A stretch of 64,000 nucleotides of DNA from Branchiostoma floridae (Eukaryota > Chordata > Leptocardii > Amphioxiformes > Branchiostomatidae), in the NCBI RefSeq assembly GCF_000003815.2, contig NC_049989.1, forward strand, positions 14,276,555 to 14,340,554, given 5' to 3'. The notes under the pieces are model-generated. The model was not told the DNA's origin and searched no databases. It was given only the letters and a program-made list of their open reading frames with translations. Positions 49,001 through 60,900 of this stretch are shown in pieces (within the stretch, counting starts at the first letter, position 1; each line of letters starts with the position of its first letter). A program made the position numbers and the translations under genes.

Positions 49001-52000
49001 TAGCTCAACTCAAATTCAGAGGAGTTTCTGCGATACGGATTCATCTTTTGATAGGAGAACGTGATTTTGATACGTTCGTCAAATTTTCGTGAAAACTTTT
49101 GAGAAAAATCGGCCAGAAAGCGTTCACAGCACAAATCCATTTTTTACCTTCGCGAAAAGGTTGTGTTTTCGGTCGCACTATGCTGTTGAAGCGGTTTGGG
49201 GTGTACAGTACTAGTTACATGTATATGTACATAACTCGAGAGGCTATTGATGCATCATCATGATATTTCGCTAGTAGGCAGGTCAAGTTCGATAATGGGC
49301 ACCGTAGCTGCAGCCACAGCCCTACAGCCTTACGGAGCTGTATGTCTGCATGAAAGTATGTTTTATGTATACTTTAAGAGCAGGATTAGTTGTCTTAAAG
49401 TAGAAAATATTTGAATTGGCAATATCGTCTTCTAATAACTACGTATCGAGTGACTGACTGACTTACTACAATTGAAAACGACCAATTCAGAGAAGTATGC
49501 TTACTCACCATGACGCACATTCAAAGTTACGTACAAATTCATGATACATGTTATCTCTGACGATATGTCACGATCTCATGTTTATGACATCTACAGCTGT
49601 GGGCTCAGGTCACACCCCTGACCTTCACCCTGGTTGCCCCTGACGACGAGGCAGACATCGTGATCCAGTTCCTGTCCGGTGACCATGGCGACGGCTCGCC
49701 GTTCGACGGAAATGGCGGGACTCTGGGCCACGCCTTCTTCCCCGGGGACGGGATTGGCGGAGACACCCACTTCGACGAGGCGGAGGTCTTCAACATTGTC
49801 ACACCTGGAGGTACGACTGTCAATCTCTTAAAGGCTAACGTCACATTTCCAAACCAGGGTCCGGCAGGGCTGTTTTGTTTTGTAAAGCCGGACTTTATTC
49901 AAGAAAATATAAAGAAGTACATTGACAACGACAAACACAAGGGCTGCTTGTGAAAACGAAAAATTGTACGAAAAAATATACACAAGTAATGGCCCACGGC
50001 TATTCTCTTCACGTATTGTGTAGTTTGGTGTCTTTTGTATCATACTTTTGGTTGCCGAAAGCTGCCCGGCCGGGCCTCGGTTTGGAAATGTTACGTAGAT
50101 CTAACTTGCGATGAAGTCTTTTAAAATTTACTGTTTTTTTATTTTTTTATCAAAGAATACATGCATGAGGCAAATATCAATTTCACTGAGGACGTGACAA
50201 GGGAAATACCTATATTCTGAAAGGTACGGGGTAAGACAATATGGATTATGAACTAAGAATAGGAGAGAGTTAACCATCAAACGTAACGTTATACGTAATG
50301 TTTTCATGATTTTTACTCAGTCGCTGCCTTTCTAGCTTACTGTCCTGAATTTCTTCTGGACAGAGAAAGAAAGTCACTTCTGTTGCAGATTTGTATCAAA
50401 TATTATCGTAACTGCGACAGATATTTTAAGATGATTTTGATCTCATCTTGTGCGTGTCTTCTTTCCTACAGAATTTACTACGGCTGTCGACATGATGACC
50501 GTGGCCGCTCACGAGTTCGGTCACGCCCTCGGCCTGGGACACTCCAACATCCAGGATGCGCTCATGGCTCCCTTCTACCGGTATTCTTCTGAACTGCAGC
50601 TCCACGTCGACGACATCAGTGGGATCCAAAAACTTTATGGTGAGTAAAGTAAAAAGTCAAACAAATTAACAACAAAGCAGCATTGTATACATGCATCCTG
50701 TCTTAATGTGAGTGTTATTCTCTTCTATGCCTCAGTCTAACTTTTTGACCATTAGAGCACCACAGAAGATTTGATAGCCAGTCTTCTGCACACTTCTCGG
50801 TTTTCTGTTTTCCTTAGCGTTTCGAATTCCTGTCCATAATGATTATACTCCCATCTTTCCGTTGCATACCTCTCCTTCTTCCTCCCTGGTCGGATCCTTG
50901 CATGGTAGTGCTAGTCCCAATGGATGTGACACTTGGCTGTACCACTTCAGTTTTCTTTTCTTTCGATCTTAATTAGCTATAGGGTCTGTGGTAATTAATT
51001 GACACATAGGTCTTCGTACGGACCGATGACTTATCAAACTATTATTCCGTACTTCATGAATTTGAGATGAGCAATATATTTCAGCAATAATGTGAAATCA
51101 GGTGATGCTTTTGGTGTAGCTATAATTTTATGTAATTTTGATTCTGAACATGCAGGTGTGCCTTCCACTGTTGCACCCACCCCAGACGAGATGACGACGG
51201 AGGCACAAAATGCCACAACTCAGGGACAAGAGACTACAACTCAGGGAGAGCAACTAACAACAGGTACTTGATTTTATATACACTGTACCCGAGTCTCATT
51301 TCAACGTATATTTTAAAGTTCGATTGATTTCTGTATTCTACGTGATGCTTGTTTCGGTACATGAACGAACTGTCAAATTTATTTTTGAATAGCTTTTGTC
51401 GACGACACTACCTTGGGGGATACAACAACGACGGTGAGCACTCCTAGGAGGCCAGAGACGACTACCACGTTAGCGACTACACCAGCCCCAACTGCATCAA
51501 CAACGCCAGAGCCGACCACTACAGCAGCTCCTGAACCCACGACCACAACAAATGCTCCCGAACCCCCAACCACAAAGGCCCCCGAACCTCCAACCACGAC
51601 AGCCGCCGAGCCCACAACCACAAAGGCCCCCGAAGCCACCACGACGACAACCGCGGAACCCACCACCACTCAACCGGCCACAACCACCGCCGGCCCGGAC
51701 GATGCGGACACCTGCAGCGGTGCCCCCATCGACGCCATAACCACGCTGAAGAATGAAACCACGTTTGTTTTCAGAGGTAAGCTTTAACAAGAAGAACGTA
51801 CATGTACCAATAAGATATTTTAAAAGATGTTAAGATTTAGTTTGAACAAGTATGGTAAAGTTTTTCGTTATTGAAGAACTTGTTTGCGTGTTTACTATTT
51901 CCACTGACGCGGCACGTAAAAACAATGGTCAGGACGACCGCAACGTTTGGGACCGCATCCGTAAGCAGCGACACCTATGCTGCAGTGCAAGGTGACAGAC

Positions 52001-53442
52001 GGTCACCGAAAGTTACGTCGGTTGAACAAAACACTTGTTTGTGTACAGAGAATATTGTTCTTTACGACTTTATATTAGTGTTTGGTAAATTTTTTTCTTA
52101 AACTTCTAAACTCGTTTCAGGAAAGTATTTCTGGAGGCTGAACTCGCGCGGTGCTGACTCAGGCTACCCTCAGCTGATCGCGGACAGTTGGGACGGACTG
52201 CCCGACAACATTGACGCAGCGCTCAACTGGCCGACTGGCAAAACCTACTTCTTTCAGGTAGGACACATTCTCAACGTCGAAGCCTTTGCGTCATACGTGT
52301 CTACAATATTCTGGAACAATTCTTTAACAAATCATATCGGTACAAAAGTAGCTTAAGAGAGTTGTACGACCTGAAATTTGCTCAGATTTTGAACTGTGAG
52401 GAATGTGTTCGTAAAAGACAACCCACTTACTAAAAGAGTAGGGATACAGCAGGTGTGCTTGGCTGGAACAGGGAGCCTAGCGTAGCGTAGCAGGATTGCA
52501 CTTCCAGCTACGTGTATCTAGAAATAAAGTACCTTGCCTCACTATACCGTTCTTTATATTTTGTAGGGTGACCAGTACTGGCGGTTTGAGAACGCCAAGA
52601 TGGACGACGGGTACCCGAAGAACATCTCCAACTGGGGTCTTCCCTCAGACATCGATGCGGCCATGTACTTCAAGCGGGGCTGGGGTGCTTCCTTCGGTCG
52701 GGGCAGATCAGCAGTCACATACTTCTTCAAAGGTAAGAAGAACCAAAAGAAGATACTGAACCTCAAAATGTTGTCGATAGTCAAAGTTAGTTTATGCTGA
52801 GAAATTTCTGGACGTACGTGTTTTTTTACTGCGCATTGCCAGAGTAGAACCTGGGTACCATCATTTTTCTACCCGCGGGCACCTTGCACTCGCTGCCCTA
52901 AAAAATCTAGAATATTAGGGCAGATGTTAGGGGGAATTTTGGGGAAACATCTTTACATTCTCTATCATTTCTTCTTTTTTTCTGACGAGGTACCGATGTT
53001 ACAATCATTCCTCTCGACTTTGGTCTAGGGATTTTGATCCGGGTAGTTTGTGCATTAGTACATTTGAAATGTCCGAGCACGTGTGAAGTAACCAAAAACG
53101 ACAATTTTTTTTCAAGGGAAGGAAAAGGCTAGCAAAGAAAAAGTTTTCGTATATAGTGTTAAAAAACTCTTTATCAATGTGAAACTAAACGAAAAATTGT
53201 ACTATTCAACAGGCGACCGGTATGTCCGTTACGCGACTGGTAGGGGTGTGGATCAAGGCTACCCCAAGGACATCTCGAAGTGGGGACGCAAGTTCCCCGA
53301 CCGTCTCGACGCAGCTCTACACTACTCCAACGGGCGCAACTACGTTTTCGAAGGGGACAACTACTACAGACTTACCCGGTCCGGTAGAGTGTACTTCGGG
53401 TACCCCCGCAGTGTCGCCAAGTGGTGGATGGGTTGCAACTGA
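46005..53442 (+). CDS. Secreted matrix metalloproteinase with mucin-like hinge, 12 exons
   Basis: Matrixin family (M10A): a zinc endopeptidase acting on extracellular matrix. Coding exons: 46005-46156, 46643-46887, 47321-47472, 48269-48404, 48736-48920, 49597-49810, 50472-50639, 51156-51263, 51393-51776, 52121-52257, 52567-52732, 53213-53442. Phases join into 759 codons (758 residues).

Order: signal peptide (1 to about 21, [21 protein letters not shown]); a basic then acidic/Arg-Gly-rich insert (about 22-132); propeptide with cysteine switch PRCGVRD (Cys244; usual form PRCGVPD); catalytic domain with [20 protein letters not shown] (structural Zn/Ca sites), zinc motif [11 protein letters not shown] (375-385) and Met-turn ALM (391-393); a Thr/Pro-rich hinge of about 140 residues; and four hemopexin blades closed by Cys561-Cys757. 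There is no furin RXKR site, fibronectin insert, transmembrane helix or GPI signal, so it is probably a secreted proenzyme. I cannot assign it to one vertebrate MMP number; it is likely an invertebrate-specific paralogue. Confidence 0.92.
46643..46887 (+). other. Acidic/Arg-Gly exon 2 of the metalloproteinase
   Basis: This exon encodes a Glu/Asp-rich stretch, an uninterrupted run of Gly-Arg dipeptides (about 15), and another Glu/Asp-rich stretch ([11 protein letters not shown]). It lies between the signal peptide and the propeptide, where typical MMPs have nothing. Splice phases (2 in, 1 out) are consistent, and the frame is open only because of the coding strand's bias. The low complexity makes length polymorphism likely. 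Confidence 0.8.
47655..47770 (+). mobile_element. tRNA-derived SINE-like sequence in metalloproteinase intron 3
   Basis: 'tggttagggttgatgac' resembles a Pol III A-box and 'tctcaagtttgaatca', about 35 bp later, a B-box (GGTTCGAATC), with tRNA-like spacing. No coding role. Confidence 0.4.
47886..48045. mobile_element. Long-TIR MITE with perfect 9-bp target duplication
   Basis: The left arm TAGTCTCCAAGCAGACCCTA... (47,886 to about 47,937) and the right arm (about 47,995-48,045) are inverted repeats of about 50 bp with few mismatches. Both sides carry GGAATAGGT (47,877-47,885 and 48,046-48,054). Long terminal inverted repeats plus a 9-bp duplication suggest a Mutator-like (MULE) origin. The 160-bp element has a near-direct repeat in the centre ('tccctttggccagctat' / 'tccctttggccggctat'). 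It lies in intron 3 of the metalloproteinase gene. Confidence 0.85.
51459..51694 (+). repeat. Thr/Pro-rich repeat coding for the metalloproteinase hinge
   Basis: Degenerate repeats of ACC/ACA/CCC/GAA codons encode 'TTxAPEPPTT'-like units, a candidate O-glycosylated mucin-like spacer between catalytic and hemopexin domains. The frame is maintained through exon 9; the complementary frames are shadows. Confidence 0.85.
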
Positions 53443-54957
53443 AGCAGCACGACACCTGCATTCTCATTGGCCAATCATACTCCGAGTACTCTGATGATCA
53501 GGCGTTGGGATTGGTTGAAAGTTGACAAAATTAATCTTGTTTCATATGCCAGCATAACAACCGACGCTGGGTTGGATAAAACCTTTAGTCAGCTAGGCAG
53601 CTCTTGTTTGTAGTATACGTAATGCGTATCATTTTACATGTAACGTTAGTACGATCATTTGCATGTCACTTTACTTTGTACCTCTTTGTTGGGCACCAAT
53701 GCTAGTTTTTGCAGCTTTGAGAGAAACATAGTGTTATTACGTACTAGTGTGGTAGAATTACGTTTGCGTTTTGTTCATGCTGCTATGAATGTATGTCGAC
53801 ACTGAATTGAAGTCAATATAAAAGTTCTTTTCGTTTGGAATGTCAGTCTTACTTCTCAAATGAACTTTATGCCAGCTACAGTATTCCATTATTTTATGAT
53901 ATGTAACTTTTCGGTACGTCTTTGACAACCGAGCAGTGGAAGGTGTTCTTATTGAAACGTATTTTAGATTTATGTAGGGAAAAACAACACTATTGTTTGT
54001 TTCAAATGCGGGCATTTGTCAAATGTAAATAAGAAAATTGAATCTTTGACAATTTGTTGTAATCGTGTTGCATTTGAATACACGTGCACGTTATCCATAT
54101 GGCATCAGCCAATTGTTGTGTATTTTGATCATTGTGCATATACTTATCAAGTTTACCATAACATCCTTGAGTCAACAGTGTGTTGTAACTTTACGATATG
54201 GAAACGTGATTGATGTGATAAAGGACTTTGTGTGATGTATTTGCGGCTAGTTCTTTTTAAAAAACATTAAATGGTTTGCTTACAAATGTACCCGTTTCGC
54301 GTGTCATTGTGATGTTGAATGATGAATGATGTGGTCACAGTCTGCTAACACCCATGCCTCCAGGGACTGATGACTGGTTGGATAGTCTCAACTTCAGGCT
54401 CCTGGTGGTGTCATATACTAGTACTTTGCCCATTACGCACTGCTTTCTGTTATTCTCTTTACCAGTTACAGTTGTGACAGTTTTATTAGTAAACAGAAGT
54501 CATTATAAACGCCTCAAATCGGATAACAGCACGTAATCATCAACCAACGGCAATACTATAGCCCTTGCCCAAAGTCTGCTAGTGAGGCTACCCCTGGTCC
54601 GGCTGAACCTGGTATGGAATCCGTATGATGCAATCTTTCCAAGGACCTGTCAGCATTTAAATATTTATTTCAAACGAAGCGTTTTGATTGGTCATAACTA
54701 ATTAGTACTTTCACTTGATTGGTCCATTCGAATCGGATGAGTTCATGCGAAGGTCAGCACGCATGCGCACGGCTTGTTATTTAGTCTCGGAAGGCCCGTG
54801 GAGAGGGAAGACTGGCCTGACTTGGTGGAAAGGTGAGGATGGGGCATCCTTACCGGAGAAAACAGGACTCTTTGAACTGCAATTGGACAGAATTTTTCTC
54901 ATAAGGCCTTCGTTAGTTTCTTTTTGAAGAGTACTACCCCTAAATGCGCTGTCAACC
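53443..54957. other. Intergenic region between metalloproteinase and BCKDK
   Basis: About 1.5 kb containing the metalloproteinase 3' UTR and the BCKDK promoter/5' UTR. No TATA box is obvious before BCKDK. No other gene is supported. Confidence 0.5.
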
Positions 54958-57900
54958 ATGCTCCGTACCGTCGGAAAGTCGCTCTTAGTTTGCCCTCCCC
55001 ACCCGGCCGGTGCCCTGGAGCTGTGCCCTGCCGTTTTGTTCTTTAGTCGACCACGATGTAGCGGTATTCCTTACGTTCCTCAACCAAGAGACAAGTCTGT
55101 GTCTGCCAGATCTGTCATCTCTTTCTACAACCAGAGCGCCATCGATATAGCAGCAGAGAAGGTAACGCCATACTTTCTTCCCACAAATTTTTCTGACACA
55201 AAAATAACCCCCAAGTTTTGCCTGCTTTAGTGCTTGGGTTTTTCCGCATCATAAATATTTTCGTTCTGTATTTTTCCACATATTTCAACGATACAACCAT
55301 CGGATAACTTGATAAGACGGTGACAACTGTTTCTCTCTTTCAACATGCTTGTATTTCACCCATTTACCACTACACAAAGAAATCCTGGGTTAGCTAAGGA
55401 CAGAAATATTTCGTTTGCGTGAGTCACTTGTTAGCCTATACTGGCTAGCCCAAGTGTCCTTTCAACCCTGCTGACGTCAAAGCCTCAAACCAGATTTTTA
55501 ACGACTCCACTGAGAATATCAGATTTTGTAGTCTGCTAGTCTACTTAGAACATACTAAGTATAACTATTTGGGGGTGGGGGTGGTATGAGGAAAATTCTA
55601 CAATTTCTTTTACCGATGATAACCTCAGAAAAGGCAAAATATGATGCCACACAACAACAACAACAACAACAACAAATTTAAAGACTGACCATGAAAAACA
55701 AGATGTTTGATTTGGAGAATGGTGACAAGTTTGCATAATTTGCCTTATGAAAACAATGGGCTTTTATCAGCCTTAATTTGACTTTTTTTTCATTCCGTAT
55801 AAGGCGTATTTTCCATTTGAAACTTTGTAGACAACACGAGATTTGATATACTCAACAGAGTCGTAAAAAAAACTGGTTTGACGGCAATAGGTGTTGGGTG
55901 GCCAGGAAACAGCTCCCAAAAAAGTGCAGATGTAGTTCTAATATCCCGACATAATAAATACTGAAATAAACTTATTCTGATTTAATAGTACGCCCTTGGG
56001 TGTCACCCAGAAAATGATGTATATGTAGCCTTGAATTTTCAAAGAGCAGACATTTTCTGATGTTTGTTTGTTTGTCCTTGTTTTCCAGCCATCCGTGCGA
56101 CTCACCCCCACAACTATCCTGTATGCTGGAAAGTCTCCAGACAACAGTCACATCCTGGTAACATCTTCATTTTCATTGCCTAAAAATGTAGACTTAATTA
56201 AGTTAGTAGTAACAGGACTGTCTCCAGCCCGGTCCAGGGCCTATCTCTTCATCCTGGGACTCAGGGAGTGAAATTTGCCTGTTGGGATAGACATGAAGTT
56301 GATGAACAGGGGTTCCTAAGCATTTGCACGAACCCTATGAAATTCGTATGAATATTATGTGATACACACGAATCACTATGCGAAAACGCACGAATATTAT
56401 GAAATTCGCACGAATCACTATGTAAAAATGCACAAATATTATGAAATTCGCACAAATCACTATGTGATTCACGCGAACCTTATGAGATTTGCACGAACCT
56501 TATGCGAAATTGTGCAACCAATGCTGCGGTCACGTGACAGATGGAGCGGGATTTTCAAGATGGCGGCTTCGATCGGCGGCGACGGAAAATACGATATAGC
56601 ACGCCGAAATGAAGCAAAACAGTAGCTCACAGGCTATCAAATACATCTTTGCGGCGGTAAATGTCCATTCCATGCCTTGAAATATAAATATCACGGGTAG
56701 AAACACTCAAAATCATGTCTCCTCCCGGCCGCCGTTTTTGCATAAGGATCGAGCAAATCTCATAAGATCTGGTGAATCACATAGTGATTCGTGCGAATTT
56801 CATAATATTTGTGCGTTTTTGCATAGTGATTCGTGCGAATTTACCCCTGATGAAGTTGTCATAAGCTTAACTTTAACAACATGGGTTTCCAAACAACAAG
56901 TTGAACAAAAAGAAATTTAAAGCTAGAGACAATCCTGAATAGATATATATATCTCATATGTTTAGTTTGTGGCAGTCCTGGTGTCACATCACAGAGGATG
57001 AACTGAACTGATACTTATTTCTCAACTTGACTCAAGTTGTTATTGAGAATGCGAGTCTGGCAAATTTTCAGATTACTGCGAATGCTTGCAAGCAATAAAC
57101 AACATCCTTGATTGTATTACATGTAAAGATATCAAAATTATGTGCATGTACTCTACACATAATACACTGCCATAAGAAGGTTGACATGCCAGGACAGTCA
57201 TTTTGTGTTTAGTAAATTTAGTAGTACATGTTTTGTGCCTAAATGACTGGGCAGAGTAGCATGAGAGCTCTTCACAACAAGAATAGACAGACCCAGAAAT
57301 ACTGAAAATGCCTTTAAATTCACAGCGATTTCATTTTGCAGAAAGTATTACAGTAGTAAGCTACCATTGAAACAACTTTCATACCAGAAATTTTCCTCAT
57401 AAAACCGGTCTAGACAGAGCTTTACCGCTAATACCATGACCTTGGTTTAGGTCAATTTGGGTGTAGCCCAAATTATGGGGTGTTATATCACTACGTATGT
57501 CCTGGATAGTCTTTTTGTGCCAGACATTGGCATCCGTGTGGGTCCCAACCCTTCTTTGTTTAACAGTTGTAGCTCTCAATACAATGTCAACACCTTGGTT
57601 TAGGTCAATTTGGGTGTAGCCCAAATTATGGGGTGTTATATCACTACGTATGTCCTGGATAGTCTTTTTGTGCCAGACATTGGCATCCGTGTGGGTCCCA
57701 ACCCTTCTTTGTTTAACAGTTGTAGCTCTCAATACAATGTCAACACAATTTGTGACCACACAAAAACAACGCCGGCCACGCTGTGAGCACGTGGACAGAA
57801 AAGACCTTTGGAACTGCATGTGCCCGTTAGGACCTTGGTGCTACGTGAATACCTGAACGAAGTTGATAGACATAAATAGCAAAATTGTTGACTTTCTTTA

Positions 57901-60900
57901 TGTTCAGGCAAAAGATTTTTGAAAAGATGCCAGCTCACACCATGCCATGCCCTGTCCACGTGTACTAAAGTGTGAACCTTTGGAACGGGCGTGGGTGTCA
58001 AAATCTTTAAGTTGCTTTATCAAAACTGAACAAACTTGCCTTTGTGGCACAAGTAGTCATAAGAATCATATAGGGCTTATTCACGTGACGTCATCACCCC
58101 TTGCTCCTGTGCGCCGCCATCTTGGGGTCCATGCGCTACACAGTACAGCGATGTACAGCGTGGGTCTCCAAGTGTCCGAAGAAAGTGAAGTGGGTTGCAC
58201 GATGTTTGACTATACAAAGAGTCTACAACCTTAAATCTTATTTTCACTACATAAATCGGGTGGAAATTACCCATTTTCCCATTATCAGTGAGGGAAAGTT
58301 TGACCCACTCCGGGTCCCCGCCTGAGCACGGCAACAGTGACAGTGGAGTATCAGTTGATCATGATTTTTGTGGGTGAGCTGTGACGTTGTTGTTCACAGA
58401 CACTGTGATAGCCATTATGAACGTTAAATGTTGTACTTTTGTTTCATAGAAATTCTTCACAGAACCTGGGAATATGTTCTTCCTATCATTTCTTGGCTTC
58501 GCTGTTTGTGCGGCTCTATTTTGTCCTTCCTGCTTTTTAATAGTGGAGTGTAGCGACGGTCCATGTACATGTATTTACGTTGTGCCGGAGTAGGTACCCA
58601 GTCCACCGTCGTTGAAAGTTATCTGACCCATCGTTTACTGTCTTGTTCAGATACAAAATTTGTACTACACACATTCGTTCTGAAAATTCTACCAGTAAGA
58701 TGAGCTCTACTTATGGCAGAAACCCACATTTGTTTCCAGGTCGTAGCACTAGTACATGACTTCGTTCCCCCGGCTTTGCTTGTTTGTTACACGAGAAACG
58801 CGAAACAAACTTAACTGTTACCCGATGTGTGTAGGCTTAACCAGTGCTAGACCAACATCCCACCACAAGATAGCACATCCTGGTTATGAACCTAAACGTT
58901 TTGAAGGGAAATTGTGCGTTGCATAAGAAATATTTTCAATTTTTACGGAGAGTTGCATAGCGAGCCGCTGTGAGCCGCGCTCAAAGTGGACCCCAAAATG
59001 GCCGACTTCGCTCGTTGCCATGGCGTCCGGAGGATGGATCACGTGACTGAATAAGCCCTATAGAGAATGTTATGGTTTAGTGTCAAATGTGTTCTACAGA
59101 AGCCATGTTGTCTAGCCTGAATAATCTATGATAAACACATGATTGAATTTATCATCTCTTGAATTACCTACCCATTCAAACAATTTACAGATAAACACAC
59201 CAGAATAAGGTCTGAGAGAAATTAAACCCTGTCCATCTGTTTCCTCCATAACTAAGGCTTACTAGTACCATACACTGTGAAACCAAGCAGCTTTTAAAAG
59301 CTCCTTGGTTAAACTAAAAATATCTTTTGGTGCCTTTAATATGTTTTATATTTTAATACCCAAGTCTTGGCCTAAATCCATTTTAGCTTGGTAACCATAC
59401 CATCTCCATGGTGATTGCCCATGGTTGTTTTCAAATACGTTACTTGAAAGACCAGCTAAAAAGCCAGAAAGAAAGCCCTATAGGCTATATGCTTAGTTAG
59501 TAGATTGGGCATGGAAAAACACTCCTAGCTAAACCGACCGGTTGTGAATGGTGACCGGGCTAAATCCATTTGGAAGATTGGACATCTTCACTCCTGGCCA
59601 TCCACACTGTTGGTAATATTTAGTGCCCTGGGAATAAACAGATGAACCCTAATCCAGCATTGATATTTTCTTGGCATCAAAGCTATTTCAAAATCTCTAA
59701 GCATTTATTAGGTCATAATGTAATCATTAGAAATATTGCATCATAATTTGTACAGCTTCTAGAAAAGTAACATTAGTAAATTAGTAACACCCTATTTCCA
59801 CTAGATAGAGGCTGTAACAGAAAAGAATGGACAGATCACTCAATTAATTTCATAGATAAAGAAGGAATATTTCTGCAGGCTGTGTGTCTTCTTGATCATA
59901 CTTTTAGATCTTTCATGTAAGAATCCAATTTTTGTCAGTGTGCGGTCAGTTGGGTCCTATTTAAAGTAGTGTGTAAGGTGGCAACAGTTACTATGAGATA
60001 GTAGCCTGGAGTTTTGTTTGCTTTGGTCCACTCCCCAAGTAACCTTCAGGAGCAGATCAAAGCAAACAAGGCTAGATAGACTCCAGACTAAGTAATGAGA
60101 TAAAAGCTATGTCAGATGCATAATGAAGCATTCCTTCTGTCAGATATAAGATGATGCTACCTCCCACCCTTGGTGGAAAAGGCAGGAAAGAAATCAATGA
60201 ATGATTTTCCTGTAATTGATTTGCCCCCCAGAGAGTAGTATCACTGTCCGGTCTAATTGTTTTTCATGGTAAGGTACTAAAACTAATGCCAATATCATTT
60301 ATGGTAATGAAGTACTGACATCTTAGCGCTTAATGTTGTTGATGTGTTGTGTTTTTCTGTAGCGGAGTGCGCAGTACCTGTACAAGGAACTTCCAGTCCG
60401 CGTGGCTCACCGCATCCGCGACTTCAGACATCTCCCGTTCATCGTTGGCTGCAATCCCACAATCCTTCATGTGGTAAGGTCTTGTCGCTTGTTATTTCAG
60501 TTCTTGTAATTGTGAGTTACAAAGTTGTTATTCTTGTTTTTTTGTATCTATAATTTAGATTATCACTAGTGAACAAATAAAGGGGGTATTTCACTAGACT
60601 GCAGTTATGTATATGGCTATATGTGTAGTTGCTGCGTTCTAAATTGAGTTTGTGTTACTCTTGACTTTATAATGGAAATATCATGAAAAACGTACAAGTA
60701 CGAATAAAAAGACAACAAAAGACGCAAATGATAAAAAGATTTGTCTTTTTATCAATGAAATTTGTTGAGCGCTCTTCCAAATCTCTACTCTAGATCGCCG
60801 CACTGCCAGATTGTTGAGCCTGGTCTCAGACAATTTTGACTGTAACTTTTGCTGAGTAGATTTATTCACTGGGTCCCCTACTGCTCAGTGTCTCTACATT

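Noticed and set aside
51379-51790. Minus-strand Val/Gly-rich frames opposite metalloproteinase exon 9
   Set aside because: They are the complement of the Thr/Pro-rich hinge coding sequence.
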